A stretch of 6,053 bases of DNA, from contig JAWAZZ010000018.1 in the NCBI GenBank assembly GCA_038997305.1, forward strand, positions 1-6,053, given 5' to 3'. The notes under the pieces are model-generated. The model made no database searches, was not told the DNA's origin, and worked only from the letters and a program-made list of their open reading frames with translations. This document shows positions 1 through 5,615 of this stretch, in pieces (position 1 is the first letter of the stretch; each line of letters opens with the position of its first letter). The position numbers and the translations under genes are program-made. The DNA is from JAHLMO01 sp038997305. GTDB taxonomy: Archaea > Aenigmatarchaeota > Aenigmatarchaeia > CG10238-14 > SpSt-28.

Positions 1-15
1 AAAAAAAATTAAAAA
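1..15 (-). terminator. T-rich transcription terminator after the ATPase gene
   Basis: Read on the minus strand, the bases just after the ATPase stop codon run into TTTTTAATTTTTTTT at the window end. No hairpin is visible. Archaeal RNA polymerase commonly terminates at such U-runs without a stem, so this is a plausible end for the two-gene ATPase operon. The tract may continue beyond the window. Confidence 0.5.
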
Positions 16-22
16 TGAGGGA

Positions 23-949
23 TTAGTCTTTCTTTATCTCGTTGATAATATTTTCTATATTTCTGATAAACTCTCCTAACCCCGTCTCAATATATTTATC
101 TCTTAGTTTATCTATATCTAATTTTTCTACTTTTGTATATTTGTTTTCTCTTACTACACCAAAAACGTTCAAGTTATTTTTATTTATTTTATCAATAATG
201 TTTAATAATGTATTTTCATTATGAGTAGTTAATATTATAAATAAATTCTTCTCTTTACTAACATCTCTCAATAACTCACAAAATTCTTCTATAAAAGTTG
301 GAAACATATGTGCATCCGGTTCTTCTAGCAAAACTATAACATCTTCGTTTTCTGATTGTGAAAATTCCTTATTTGCTAATATTGCAGATGAAAACAAAAG
401 TAAGTATTGAATTGATTGTGCTAAAGATTTTAAATCAAATAAAGTATATGTAATTCCAGCATCTATATCTTCTATTTCAAATCTTACTTCATTAACACTT
501 TGAACGCTTTTAAATTTTATACCCCATCTTTCTAAGAACGGATTATATTTTTCTATTAAATATTCCTTAATCGCTGGATACCTTTCGGTAATTATATAGT
601 TTAAATTTTCGAATCCGGGTAAAAGATAGCTTGGAAATTTCCAACCTTTTTCACCTGCTAATAAAAAGTTTTCATATCTATACAGTATTGTGAAAGGAAA
701 GTTTAGGTTTGAATATGAAATTTTAAGCATATCATAACCTTCTGCTTTTATTTCTAATGATGTCAGCTCTTTCATTCTTAAAAACTTAAAAGTTTCAAAA
801 AAATATTCTCTTTTTATAGTTCCATATAAATAAACCGCTTCTAAAATGTTAGATTTACCTGAGTTTGGAGTTCCTATTAGTACATTAATACTATTCAGAT
901 CTAACTCAACTTCTTTTATACTTTTAAAATTTTTTATTGATAATTTCAT
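23..949 (-). CDS. ABC/SMC-like AAA-family ATPase (AAA_21/AAA_15 type)
   Basis: A 308-residue ATP-binding protein of the SMC/RecF/OLD-like ABC ATPase group. It opens with the beta strand and 'NFKSIK' typical of these proteins. Walker A is GTPNSGKS at residues 26-33. Walker B is VIVLLEEPDAH at 204-214, with the catalytic Glu and the D-loop-like 'PDAH'. The H-loop/switch histidine lies in TTHNENTLL (241-249). The signature region before Walker B is degenerate (SLAQSIQ, about 175-181), so the usual Gly of LSGGQ is missing. There is no long SMC coiled coil, and no TOPRIM nuclease domain follows the ATPase as in OLD proteins. The ATG lies two bases after the stop of the coiled-coil gene, so the two are almost certainly cotranscribed. 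Relatives act in DNA repair, phage defence and toxin-like systems. Which of these applies here cannot be told from the sequence. Confidence 0.88.
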   Translation of the reverse strand: MKLSIKNFKSIKEVELDLNSINVLIGTPNSGKSNILEAVYLYGTIKREYFFETFKFLRMKELTSLEIKAEGYDMLKISYSNLNFPFTILYRYENFLLAGEKGWKFPSYLLPGFENLNYIITERYPAIKEYLIEKYNPFLERWGIKFKSVQSVNEVRFEIEDIDAGITYTLFDLKSLAQSIQYLLLFSSAILANKEFSQSENEDVIVLLEEPDAHMFPTFIEEFCELLRDVSKEKNLFIILTTHNENTLLNIIDKINKNNLNVFGVVRENKYTKVEKLDIDKLRDKYIETGLGEFIRNIENIINEIKKD

Positions 950-951
950 GG

Positions 952-1512
952 TTAATATTCAACAGGTTCAAGGGTAGCGAGTAAGTATTCAAGTTCCCAC
1001 CTTGACAAGTTTTCAGATATTTTGAAGTATTTGTTAGGACTATATCCCTCGGTCCAAAACACTAATTCTCCCTGATCATTAACACCGATTAAAAATCCGT
1101 TTCCATCAGTTGCTAAAACATATTTTCTATCACTTATAATTAATCGATAGTTATCTAAAACTTCTCTCTCTAAATTTTCTAATATTTCATCGATCGAAGC
1201 TGAAACTTCTTCTAAAATTTCTTCTATTTCTCTAATTTTTTCGTTTTCTTCAATTAATTTCAAATCAGAAATATAATTATCTAGTTTCAAATATGTTTTC
1301 CATAGTTTCTCGTGTGTTTTTTCTATTACGCTAACAAGTTTAACTATTTCTGCTAAAAATTCTCTTACTTCCCAGTAGTCTCTGATTATTTTTATTAGCT
1401 TTCTTGTTAGTTGCTTCACTCTCTTTTTTTCTTTTTTAGTTTCTTCTTCTGCTTCTACTTCTTTTTCAAGCTCTTTGATTCTTTCGATTATCTTTTTGAG
1501 TTTTGTGTCCAT
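952..1512 (-). CDS. Coiled-coil protein, partner of the ATPase
   Basis: A 186-residue protein I do not recognise. Residues 3-60 are highly charged (Lys/Glu/Arg) with regular hydrophobic spacing, as in a coiled coil. Helical, acidic sequence continues to about 118. Residues 121-165 look like a small beta-rich domain (around ATDGNGFLIGVNDQGELVFW), followed by a final amphipathic helix. There is no membrane segment or signal peptide, so it should be cytosolic. I start it at the ATG at 1512, not the TTG at 1554 in the same frame: the TATA box at 1536-1543 lies about 27 bases upstream of this ATG, which fits a leaderless mRNA, and the TTG start would place the promoter inside the gene. It is the first gene of the operon, and the ATPase follows after two bases. 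It may be the regulatory, sensor or effector subunit of the ATPase. That role is inferred only from the pairing. Confidence 0.8.
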   Translation of the reverse strand: MDTKLKKIIERIKELEKEVEAEEETKKEKKRVKQLTRKLIKIIRDYWEVREFLAEIVKLVSVIEKTHEKLWKTYLKLDNYISDLKLIEENEKIREIEEILEEVSASIDEILENLEREVLDNYRLIISDRKYVLATDGNGFLIGVNDQGELVFWTEGYSPNKYFKISENLSRWELEYLLATLEPVEY

Positions 1513-1535
1513 GTATATAATATGTATTGAAGGGG

Positions 1536-1552
1536 TATATATAGATTTCTGC
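1536..1552 (-). promoter_or_regulatory. Archaeal promoter (BRE plus TATA box) with leaderless start
   Basis: On the minus strand a TATATATA box (1543-1536) is preceded by the purine-rich GCAGAAAT (1552-1545), a BRE-like element. The box centre is about 27 bases upstream of the ATG at 1512. Archaeal transcription usually starts 25-30 bases after the TATA box, so the mRNA should begin at or next to the ATG, with no untranslated leader. This is the clearest promoter in the window and would drive the coiled-coil/ATPase pair. Confidence 0.7.
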
Positions 1553-1571
1553 AATTTTGTGTATAAATTCC

Positions 1572-1600
1572 TAATATATATATATTATATATATATATTA
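1572..1600. repeat. Perfect AT-only inverted repeat (14-bp arms)
   Basis: TAATATATATATAT is followed by a single central T and then its exact reverse complement, giving a 29-base dyad made only of A and T. It lies in the short non-coding gap between the two operons, upstream of the promoter at 1536-1552 and downstream of the last gene of the right-hand operon. It could extrude as a cruciform, form an RNA hairpin that ends the upstream transcript, act as an easily melted DNA site, or bind a dimeric regulator. Alternating TA tracts also arise by slippage, but the TAA/TTA caps make the symmetry exact at both ends. Confidence 0.7.
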
Positions 1601-1626
1601 AATAAAATATAAAAAATAAAATACAT
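1601..1626 (-). terminator. T-rich terminator region of the right-hand operon
   Basis: Just after the stop of the 59-aa ORF, the minus strand holds successive T-runs (TTTTATTTTTTATATTTTATTT), followed by the AT palindrome at 1572-1600. This matches the poly-U-type ends of archaeal transcripts. A 7-bp inverted repeat at 1640-1656 (AAAAAGT, 3-base loop, ACTTTTT) lies upstream, inside the ORF's last codons, and could help as a weak stem. Confidence 0.5.
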
Positions 1627-1629
1627 TTT

Positions 1630-1809
1630 TTAATAGTATAAAAAGTTGAACTTTTTTAAAAGTTTTTCTTTTTCTTTTTTGTTTTTTGATATTATTAGAA
1701 TGTAGTAATATATCATTTGTTGTAATCTGCTGCTATTTATGATTGGTTCAAAATTGTTTAATCCTAAGAGCAAAATTATGAGTTTTTTGATTGGAGATAG
1801 TTTTTTCAT
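1630..1809 (-). CDS. Small hypothetical protein (59 aa), overlapping start
   Basis: An open frame of 59 codons whose ATG shares one base with the stop of the gene before it (TAATG), a classic translational-coupling junction like others in this operon. The protein begins MKKLSPIKKLIILLLGL and ends in a Lys/Glu-rich helix and NFLYY. The hydrophobic stretch at 10-17 is too short for a convincing membrane helix. The stretch from 'KLIILLLGL' through 'EPIINSSRLQQMIYYY' loosely resembles the opening of an archaeal winged-helix family with a PIxGxxRLQKLxxL pattern, but the rest of such a domain is missing. It could be a minimal DNA-binding protein, a truncated gene or chance. It is the last gene of the operon, directly before T-rich terminator sequence. 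Confidence 0.5.
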   Translation of the reverse strand: MKKLSPIKKLIILLLGLNNFEPIINSSRLQQMIYYYILIISKNKKEKEKLLKKFNFLYY

Positions 1810-2336
1810 TATTTGAAGAAGTCGAAACAGGTTTTTATTCTTGTTATTATATAACTACAATTAAAAAAGTCTTTGTATAGATTTATGTTACAAATAGATT
1901 TATTTATGCTTGAATATAATTCTTCTTTTGATATTATTGGGTAGTAGTCTAATTTGTTGATTAGTTGAGGTTCTATGAATGTTAGGTTGTTGTTTACAAT
2001 AAATGCTACTATACTATGAGCCGCATCTTCTGTTATATTGTTTGATGTTAAGTAGATTATTGTTATACAAGAGAAAACGTTATTATTTATGCTATGCATA
2101 ATTAGTTGATTTGAGTAATCTACACAATTATAATCATCTTTTATTGATAAATTAAATGTTGAGATAATATTGTAAAATTCATTTTCTGTAATGTTGATTT
2201 TTAGGTTAGTTGAGTTTATTAAAATGATTAGTGGTTTGAGATTATAAGTTGGTATTGAGTTATTGTTAGACGGTTTGAAAAGTAGAATTAGTAAAGCTGC
2301 AAAAAATATTATTGTTATTAATTGAAATAAATTCAT
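1809..2336 (-). CDS. Membrane-anchored extracellular protein, possible transglutaminase-like cysteine peptidase fold
   Basis: A 175-residue protein with one N-terminal hydrophobic helix (about residues 4-20) acting as signal anchor or uncleaved signal peptide, then a domain of about 150 residues that should lie outside the cell. The outer domain has an ordered triad-like layout: Cys71 in NCVDYS at a helix start, His107 in AAHSIVAF on a strand, and Glu122 in FIEPQ on the next strand. This is the Cys-His-Asp/Glu order and spacing of transglutaminase-like cysteine peptidases. The fold assignment is my inference. Further Cys at 90, 149, 160 and 170 could form disulfides. Seven N-x-S/T sequons (Asn41, 48, 62, 100, 117, 145, 159) suggest a glycosylated surface protein, though the high Asn content makes some expected by chance. 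I start at the ATG at 2336, one base after the queD stop (TAATATG), the same junction as before queD. An in-frame ATG at 2351 would add five residues and overlap queD. Confidence 0.75.
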   Translation of the reverse strand: MNLFQLITIIFFAALLILLFKPSNNNSIPTYNLKPLIILINSTNLKINITENEFYNIISTFNLSIKDDYNCVDYSNQLIMHSINNNVFSCITIIYLTSNNITEDAAHSIVAFIVNNNLTFIEPQLINKLDYYPIISKEELYSSINKSICNINLYKDFFNCSYIITRIKTCFDFFK

Positions 2337-2337
2337 A

Positions 2338-2706
2338 TTAATCATCAACATAACTTGCTTTATTTCTTTCTGTTTCTTGAACTATAACTTCTTTTACTCT
2401 TACATTATTTATGTTTAACTCTTTTAATCTATTTTCAAAATATTCAAAAATAAGTTTAGCTAACATTTCTGCTGTTGGTATAAGTAGTAAATTATTTAGG
2501 TGAGTATGGTCTAATTTATCTTCTATTTCTTTGCTAATTTTTCTAATTTCACCAAAGTCTATTAGCATACCATTTTCTAATTTATCTCCTTCTAATATAA
2601 TAGTAACTTTATAACTATGTCCATGTAATCTACCGCATTTATTATGATAGGGTATAGTGTGAGATGCTTCAAATGAAAAATTATGATATATTCTAAACTT
2701 TTTCAT
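2338..2706 (-). CDS. queD: 6-carboxy-5,6,7,8-tetrahydropterin synthase (QueD, PTPS family)
   Basis: A complete 122-residue QueD, close to the length of the E. coli enzyme (about 120). It converts dihydroneopterin triphosphate to 6-carboxytetrahydropterin, the second step from GTP to preQ0 after GTP cyclohydrolase. PreQ0 is the precursor of archaeosine in archaeal tRNA, of queuosine in bacteria, and of 7-deazaguanine bases in some viral DNA. All key residues are present: zinc ligands His16 (FEASH), His28 and His30 (RLHGH); catalytic Cys24 in the CxxxHGH motif that marks QueD and separates it from PTPS-III; Asp66-His67 in LDHTHLN; PTAEMLAKLIF at 77-87; and Glu111 in VQETERNKASY, which binds the pterin. 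It is cytosolic. No queC, queE, GTP cyclohydrolase or transglycosylase gene is visible, so the rest of the pathway must come from elsewhere. It sits between membrane-protein genes with one-base spacers on both sides (TAATATG), so it is made together with them. Confidence 0.93.
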   Translation of the reverse strand: MKKFRIYHNFSFEASHTIPYHNKCGRLHGHSYKVTIILEGDKLENGMLIDFGEIRKISKEIEDKLDHTHLNNLLLIPTAEMLAKLIFEYFENRLKELNINNVRVKEVIVQETERNKASYVDD

Positions 2707-2707
2707 A

Positions 2708-3022
2708 TTATTTTTTAGTTTTAGCTGCTTCTGTTATTTTTCTTATCATTGTTGTTATTAAAGTGGTTATAGATATTAAGAGGTTTATTGTAAATATTGT
2801 ATTGTTATAGTTAACTATGTTTGATAAAGTGTTTAGTTGGTATTCATTTTCTGCTTTTGTAAAGATTGCTTCTATATTAACTCCAATTGATAGAAAGTAT
2901 GATATTAATGTTATTAGTAATGTTAGTATAGGTGAAACTTTGTTTTTGTAGACTAAGTAGAAAACGTATAAATTTGCTGCAATTGTTGATAAGTTTAATA
3001 TTAGTAAAATTGTTAGCATCAT
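2708..3022 (-). CDS. Small membrane protein with three transmembrane helices
   Basis: A 104-residue protein I do not recognise. It has three predicted membrane helices: about 2-24 (LTILLILNLSTIAANLYVF), 31-51 (PILTLLITLISYFLSIGVNI) and 74-93. A polar loop of some 22 residues (53-74) joins helices two and three, and the C-terminus is lysine-rich (RKITEAAKTKK). By the positive-inside rule, the Lys-containing turn at 26-28 conflicts mildly with a cytosolic C-terminus, so topology is uncertain. The start is an ATG doublet (3022 and 3019), with nothing to choose between them. The stop is one base before the queD ATG, and seven bases separate its start from the stop of the tail-anchored protein before it. 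Confidence 0.75.
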   Translation of the reverse strand: MMLTILLILNLSTIAANLYVFYLVYKNKVSPILTLLITLISYFLSIGVNIEAIFTKAENEYQLNTLSNIVNYNNTIFTINLLISITTLITTMIRKITEAAKTKK

Positions 3023-3029
3023 AATGATA

Positions 3030-4304
3030 TTATGGGAATGTTGGAGTTATATTTAAGGTTGGTTTAGGTATAACTTGTTGCATACCAGCCATTATATTAA
3101 ATAAGTTAGGTAGCATTAAAAATGTAAATACTAAAAGTGAAATTAATACAATTAATATTAGAAATCTTGGATTTCTAATTATATTGAGAAAGGTAGAACT
3201 TGTTTCTGGAGTTTTTAATAATCCTTCAGCTTTTGTTAATAGTTCTTTTGTTAGGTGGAGAATAGTATCTATTTGAGAAAGTCTACTTGTTGCAGATAAC
3301 TTTTTAATTGTTATAGTATCTAATGCATATATTGTTGGAGAATATACATCTATAGTTATTTCTTTTTCTTTTGCTTCTTTTACTTTTATTAATGATAGAT
3401 TTTTTAGGCTTTCATTACTTAATAATTCGTATGGATAGACTAAAAATAAACATTCTACTCTGTATGGTTCTAATGTAAATAAAACTTCTCTATCTTTTAA
3501 GTTTAGGTTGATAATGTAATCAAATATACTATTAACTTTTTCTAACGTTATTTTTGGTGAGTATAAAATGAATTCTTGTTCTGGAGAGACTTTTAGTTTT
3601 ATTGTTTCGTCTCCATATTCTTTTTTAACTTTTAATGTTATAGTATTATCAGCAGATTTTTCTGCTAATGTTACAAAAACTCTATTTTCATAAATAATGA
3701 AAACTATTTTCTTATTTAGTTTTTGAGCTACTTCAAATATATTTTTCATGTTTCTTTTGTTTCTTTTTGTTNNNNNNNNNNNNNNNNNNNNNNNNNNNNN
3801 NNNNNNNNNNNNNNNNNNNNNNNNNNNNNNNNNNNNNNNNNNNNNNNNNNNNNNNNNNNNNNNNNNNNNNNGTTGATAGAGTTGATGAATTGTATTAATT
3901 TGTATTCCGCTTTGAATTAAGTATAGTATTTTTCTTATTAAGAATTTTATAATATCTTCTAATCTTCTGATAACCTCATCTATTTTTCTTAAATCATCTT
4001 CACTTAAGTAGCTATCTAACTTGTAATTATAATAGTATTTTTTATCATTTATCATTATAACATTAGTAATAGATACTTTAATTTGTAAAACTTCTTTTTG
4101 TAGAATTGTTAATTTTTCTGCAACATTTATAAGAAGGCTGATTAAATTTTTCATAGGTAAGTCTATTTTTTGAATTGCTTCTAAAGATGATAATAATGTT
4201 AAAATTAAATCATAGTCACTTATAATTTTATCTGCTATTCTTTGGTATCCTAAATTAACTCTTATTAGCAATTCTCTAATGTTTTCTATATCTTTTGTAT
4301 CCAT
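3030..4304 (-). CDS. Large tail-anchored protein of unknown function, interrupted by an assembly gap
   Basis: The frame is open on both sides of a 100-N gap, but 100 N is the usual placeholder for unknown length, so the in-frame join may be chance. It could be one protein or two genes. The N-terminal piece (144 residues, 3872-4304) is almost all helical, with amphipathic heptad-like spacing (about 5-75 and 105-135) and a short beta hairpin around INDKKYYYNYKLD. The C-terminal piece (3030-3771) begins TKRNKRN. It has a mixed alpha/beta region (KIVFIIYENRVFVTLAEKS onward), another helix, then one membrane helix at about residues 381-402 of the joined frame and a 22-residue proline-rich tail containing an NIT sequon. 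This suggests a C-tail-anchored protein with its bulk in the cytosol. If a gene starts inside the second piece, the ATG at 3749 is the candidate. The start at 4304 overlaps the preceding gene by 19 bases. No family is recognised. Confidence 0.65.
   Translation of the reverse strand: MDTKDIENIRELLIRVNLGYQRIADKIISDYDLILTLLSSLEAIQKIDLPMKNLISLLINVAEKLTILQKEVLQIKVSITNVIMINDKKYYYNYKLDSYLSEDDLRKIDEVIRRLEDIIKFLIRKILYLIQSGIQINTIHQLYQXXXXXXXXXXXXXXXXXXXXXXXXXXXXXXXXXXTKRNKRNMKNIFEVAQKLNKKIVFIIYENRVFVTLAEKSADNTITLKVKKEYGDETIKLKVSPEQEFILYSPKITLEKVNSIFDYIINLNLKDREVLFTLEPYRVECLFLVYPYELLSNESLKNLSLIKVKEAKEKEITIDVYSPTIYALDTITIKKLSATSRLSQIDTILHLTKELLTKAEGLLKTPETSSTFLNIIRNPRFLILIVLISLLVFTFLMLPNLFNIMAGMQQVIPKPTLNITPTFP
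3750..3767 (-). repeat. In-frame 9-bp tandem repeat at the gap edge (KRN x2)
   Basis: On the plus strand GTTTCTTTT occurs twice back to back (3750-3758 and 3759-3767) and what looks like a third copy starts before the Ns at 3772. On the coding strand each unit is AAA AGA AAC, encoding Lys-Arg-Asn. A short in-frame tandem repeat touching the gap suggests that the missing sequence may hold more copies and that this caused the assembly break. Confidence 0.6.
3772..3871. other. Assembly gap (100 N)
   Basis: Exactly 100 ambiguous bases, the conventional placeholder for a scaffold gap of unknown size. Nothing can be said about its content, and coordinates across it are nominal. Confidence 0.97.
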
Positions 4305-4486
4305 ATTTTATTTAGTTCTTCTATTTTCTTTTTTATATAGTATATTGTAAAGGTTGATAAACCTAGCCCATATCCTAAAGTAAAACTATTATTAACTAAT
4401 AACCCAACAATAATTAGTGAGAGATTGAAAGTTGAAAGTAAGAAAATTTTTAATCCTGTTTTTTGAGTTTGAGATAGCAGTTTCAT
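4286..4486 (-). CDS. Very small membrane protein with two transmembrane helices
   Basis: A 66-residue protein with two hydrophobic helices, about 12-31 (LKIFLLSTFNLSLIIVGLLV) and 35-51 (FTLGYGLGLSTFTIYYI), joined by a tight VNNS turn, followed by an amphipathic, Lys/Glu-rich C-terminal helix (KKKIEELNKIWIQKI). The hairpin with a charged tail suggests both ends in the cytosol. The second helix is glycine-rich (GYGLGLS), which favours helix packing and oligomers. Its ATG overlaps the stop of the soluble gene before it in ATGA (4 bases), and its 3' end overlaps the next gene by 19 bases, so it is embedded in a translation-coupled series. Its size and layout recall small viral membrane proteins and holin-like proteins, but no family can be assigned. 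Confidence 0.7.
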   Translation of the reverse strand: MKLLSQTQKTGLKIFLLSTFNLSLIIVGLLVNNSFTLGYGLGLSTFTIYYIKKKIEELNKIWIQKI

Positions 4487-4881
4487 CTTTTTGTTTTTAA
4501 GTATTCTAATGCTTTTTGTTTTATAAAATTCATATATATATTAACTATGTTAGCTAAAACTTTATCTTCTTCAATTTTTTCATTAATGTTATGAGTGAAG
4601 ATTTTTTCTTTGGCATTAAGATAAAAGTTAAAGTTGATTATTTTACTTTTTAGGAAAGATGAAATAGTTAATTTTGCATTACCTTCTAAAATTGGGAAGG
4701 CTATACCATTTTTTATGTTTACATTACAATTTTGAATTTCTACTTTATAATTTTTAACTTTAGATTCACCTGTTAAATTGAAGTTTACACTTATAGATTT
4801 AATATAATCATCTAAAATATTATAATCTTTAAATTTAGACATATTTGAAATTACTTCTATTAATGATGTTATCTTATCCAT
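4483..4881 (-). CDS. Soluble hypothetical protein (132 aa), alpha/beta
   Basis: The only clearly soluble unknown in the right-hand half. An N-terminal helix (1-29) is followed by alternating strand-like segments from about 30 to 95 (SVNFNLTGES, NYKVEIQNCNVNIKNG, NAKLTISSF, KIINFNFYLNAKEKIF), which look like an antiparallel beta sheet, and a long C-terminal helix (100-130) ending in KTKR. There is one cysteine (Cys52) and no signal peptide or membrane segment. The helix/sheet/helix layout could suit a lipid- or ligand-binding sheet or a scaffold protein, but no catalytic motif is visible. It lies 11 bases after the 89-aa membrane gene and overlaps the next gene by ATGA, so it is probably made in fixed proportion to its membrane neighbours and may be their cytosolic partner. 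Confidence 0.7.
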   Translation of the reverse strand: MDKITSLIEVISNMSKFKDYNILDDYIKSISVNFNLTGESKVKNYKVEIQNCNVNIKNGIAFPILEGNAKLTISSFLKSKIINFNFYLNAKEKIFTHNINEKIEEDKVLANIVNIYMNFIKQKALEYLKTKR

Positions 4882-4892
4882 AATATAATTTA

Positions 4893-5162
4893 TTAGGATT
4901 TATATAAAATGATTATGGTTGTGATTATTTGAGCTAGTAGAAACATTACAACAAATGTATAGTTGAAGTTGATGTTTACAAATTTTGCAATTATAAAATA
5001 ATATAATATTAATATCATTATATTAATAAATATGCTACTATACAAACCTTTAATAATTCCTCCTATTGCTGTTAGAAATGCAAATAAGGTAATACACCAA
5101 AATATTGGAGTAAATTCTCCTAAAAATGTTAAAGGTAGTAATAAGTCTTGTAAAACATCCAT
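4893..5162 (-). CDS. Small membrane protein with three transmembrane helices (89 aa)
   Basis: I do not recognise this protein. A short amphipathic N-terminus (MDVLQDLLLPLTFLGEF) leads into three hydrophobic helices at about 17-37 (containing the only Cys, Cys23, and a Gly-Gly near the end), 42-60 and 67-86. The loops are only a few residues long and the protein ends directly after the last helix (LYKS). It has almost no charged residues outside Asp2, Asp6, Glu16, Lys38, Lys60 and Lys88. The stop codon of the 149-aa membrane gene lies one base before this start (TAACATG), so the two are likely translated together and may form a complex in the membrane. Confidence 0.72.
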   Translation of the reverse strand: MDVLQDLLLPLTFLGEFTPIFWCITLFAFLTAIGGIIKGLYSSIFINIMILILYYFIIAKFVNINFNYTFVVMFLLAQIITTIIILYKS

Positions 5163-5163
5163 G

Positions 5164-5613
5164 TTATCTTCTTATACCAAACATTATATAGAATATTAGT
5201 CTACCTATTTCAACAACTAAACCTATTATTGCTGGAGTTATTATTAACCAACTTATTATACTTGATAAAATGTTTGCAGTTTGTAAATCTATACTAACTA
5301 AAAATATTATATAATTAATAAATATTTCTATACCTTTTCTAATAACATTAATACCATTTATAAGAGAGGTTATCATTAATGCTCCTATATTAATTAGTAA
5401 AGATGGTAAAGCTACAATTATATCTAAACCTTTGGCATTAGCTATAGCGTTAATTGCTGTATTTAGAGATGAGGTATCATAATCTATTAGTAAAAATTCA
5501 TTTAAATCTACAAAATTTATAACATTATTAATTAGAACTACAAAAAAAGCTATTATAAACCCTATTTTAAATGTTGAGTAATATACTTCACTTGATGTTT
5601 CTAAAATTCCCAT
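5164..5613 (-). CDS. Multi-helix membrane protein (149 aa)
   Basis: An orphan integral membrane protein. The first helix is at about 15-34. A polar stretch of about 28 residues follows (NFVDLNEFLLIDYDTSSLN), then hydrophobic segments at about 64-86 (LDIIVALPSLLINIGALMITSLI), 95-110 and 114-147, the last long enough for two helices broken at TPAIIG. It ends in GIRR, which favours a cytosolic C-terminus. The alternation of amphipathic helices and long hydrophobic runs resembles channel- or export-type membrane proteins of mobile elements, but no motif links it to a known one. Its start is two bases after the stop of the repeat-containing protein (TAATTATG), and the 89-aa membrane gene follows after one base. 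Confidence 0.72.
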   Translation of the reverse strand: MGILETSSEVYYSTFKIGFIIAFFVVLINNVINFVDLNEFLLIDYDTSSLNTAINAIANAKGLDIIVALPSLLINIGALMITSLINGINVIRKGIEIFINYIIFLVSIDLQTANILSSIISWLIITPAIIGLVVEIGRLIFYIMFGIRR

Positions 5614-5615
5614 AA

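Noticed and set aside
42..224. Plus-strand ORF of 60 codons inside the ATPase gene
   Set aside because: It lies wholly opposite the C-terminal coding region of a well-supported ATPase, and its Ser/Leu/Phe-rich product is the expected antisense of Lys/Asn-rich coding sequence.
23..949. OLD-family nuclease
   Set aside because: The ATPase core fits, but the protein ends about 60 residues after the H-loop, leaving no room for a TOPRIM domain.
1513..1554. TTG start adding 14 residues to the coiled-coil protein
   Set aside because: The added stretch contains the TATA box and lies upstream of the expected transcription start; the ATG at 1512 fits better.
1572..1600. CRISPR repeat or transposon terminal repeat
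   Set aside because: It is a single AT-only dyad with no second spaced copy, no spacers and no transposase gene in the window.
2337..2351. ATG at 2351 as start of the transglutaminase-like gene
   Set aside because: Possible, but it overlaps queD by 14 bases, whereas the ATG at 2336 gives the TAATATG junction also seen before queD. Kept as an alternative only.
3723..3920. Plus-strand ORF across the assembly gap
   Set aside because: Half of it is Ns and the rest is antisense to the tail-anchored gene; it is open only because the gap contains no readable stops.
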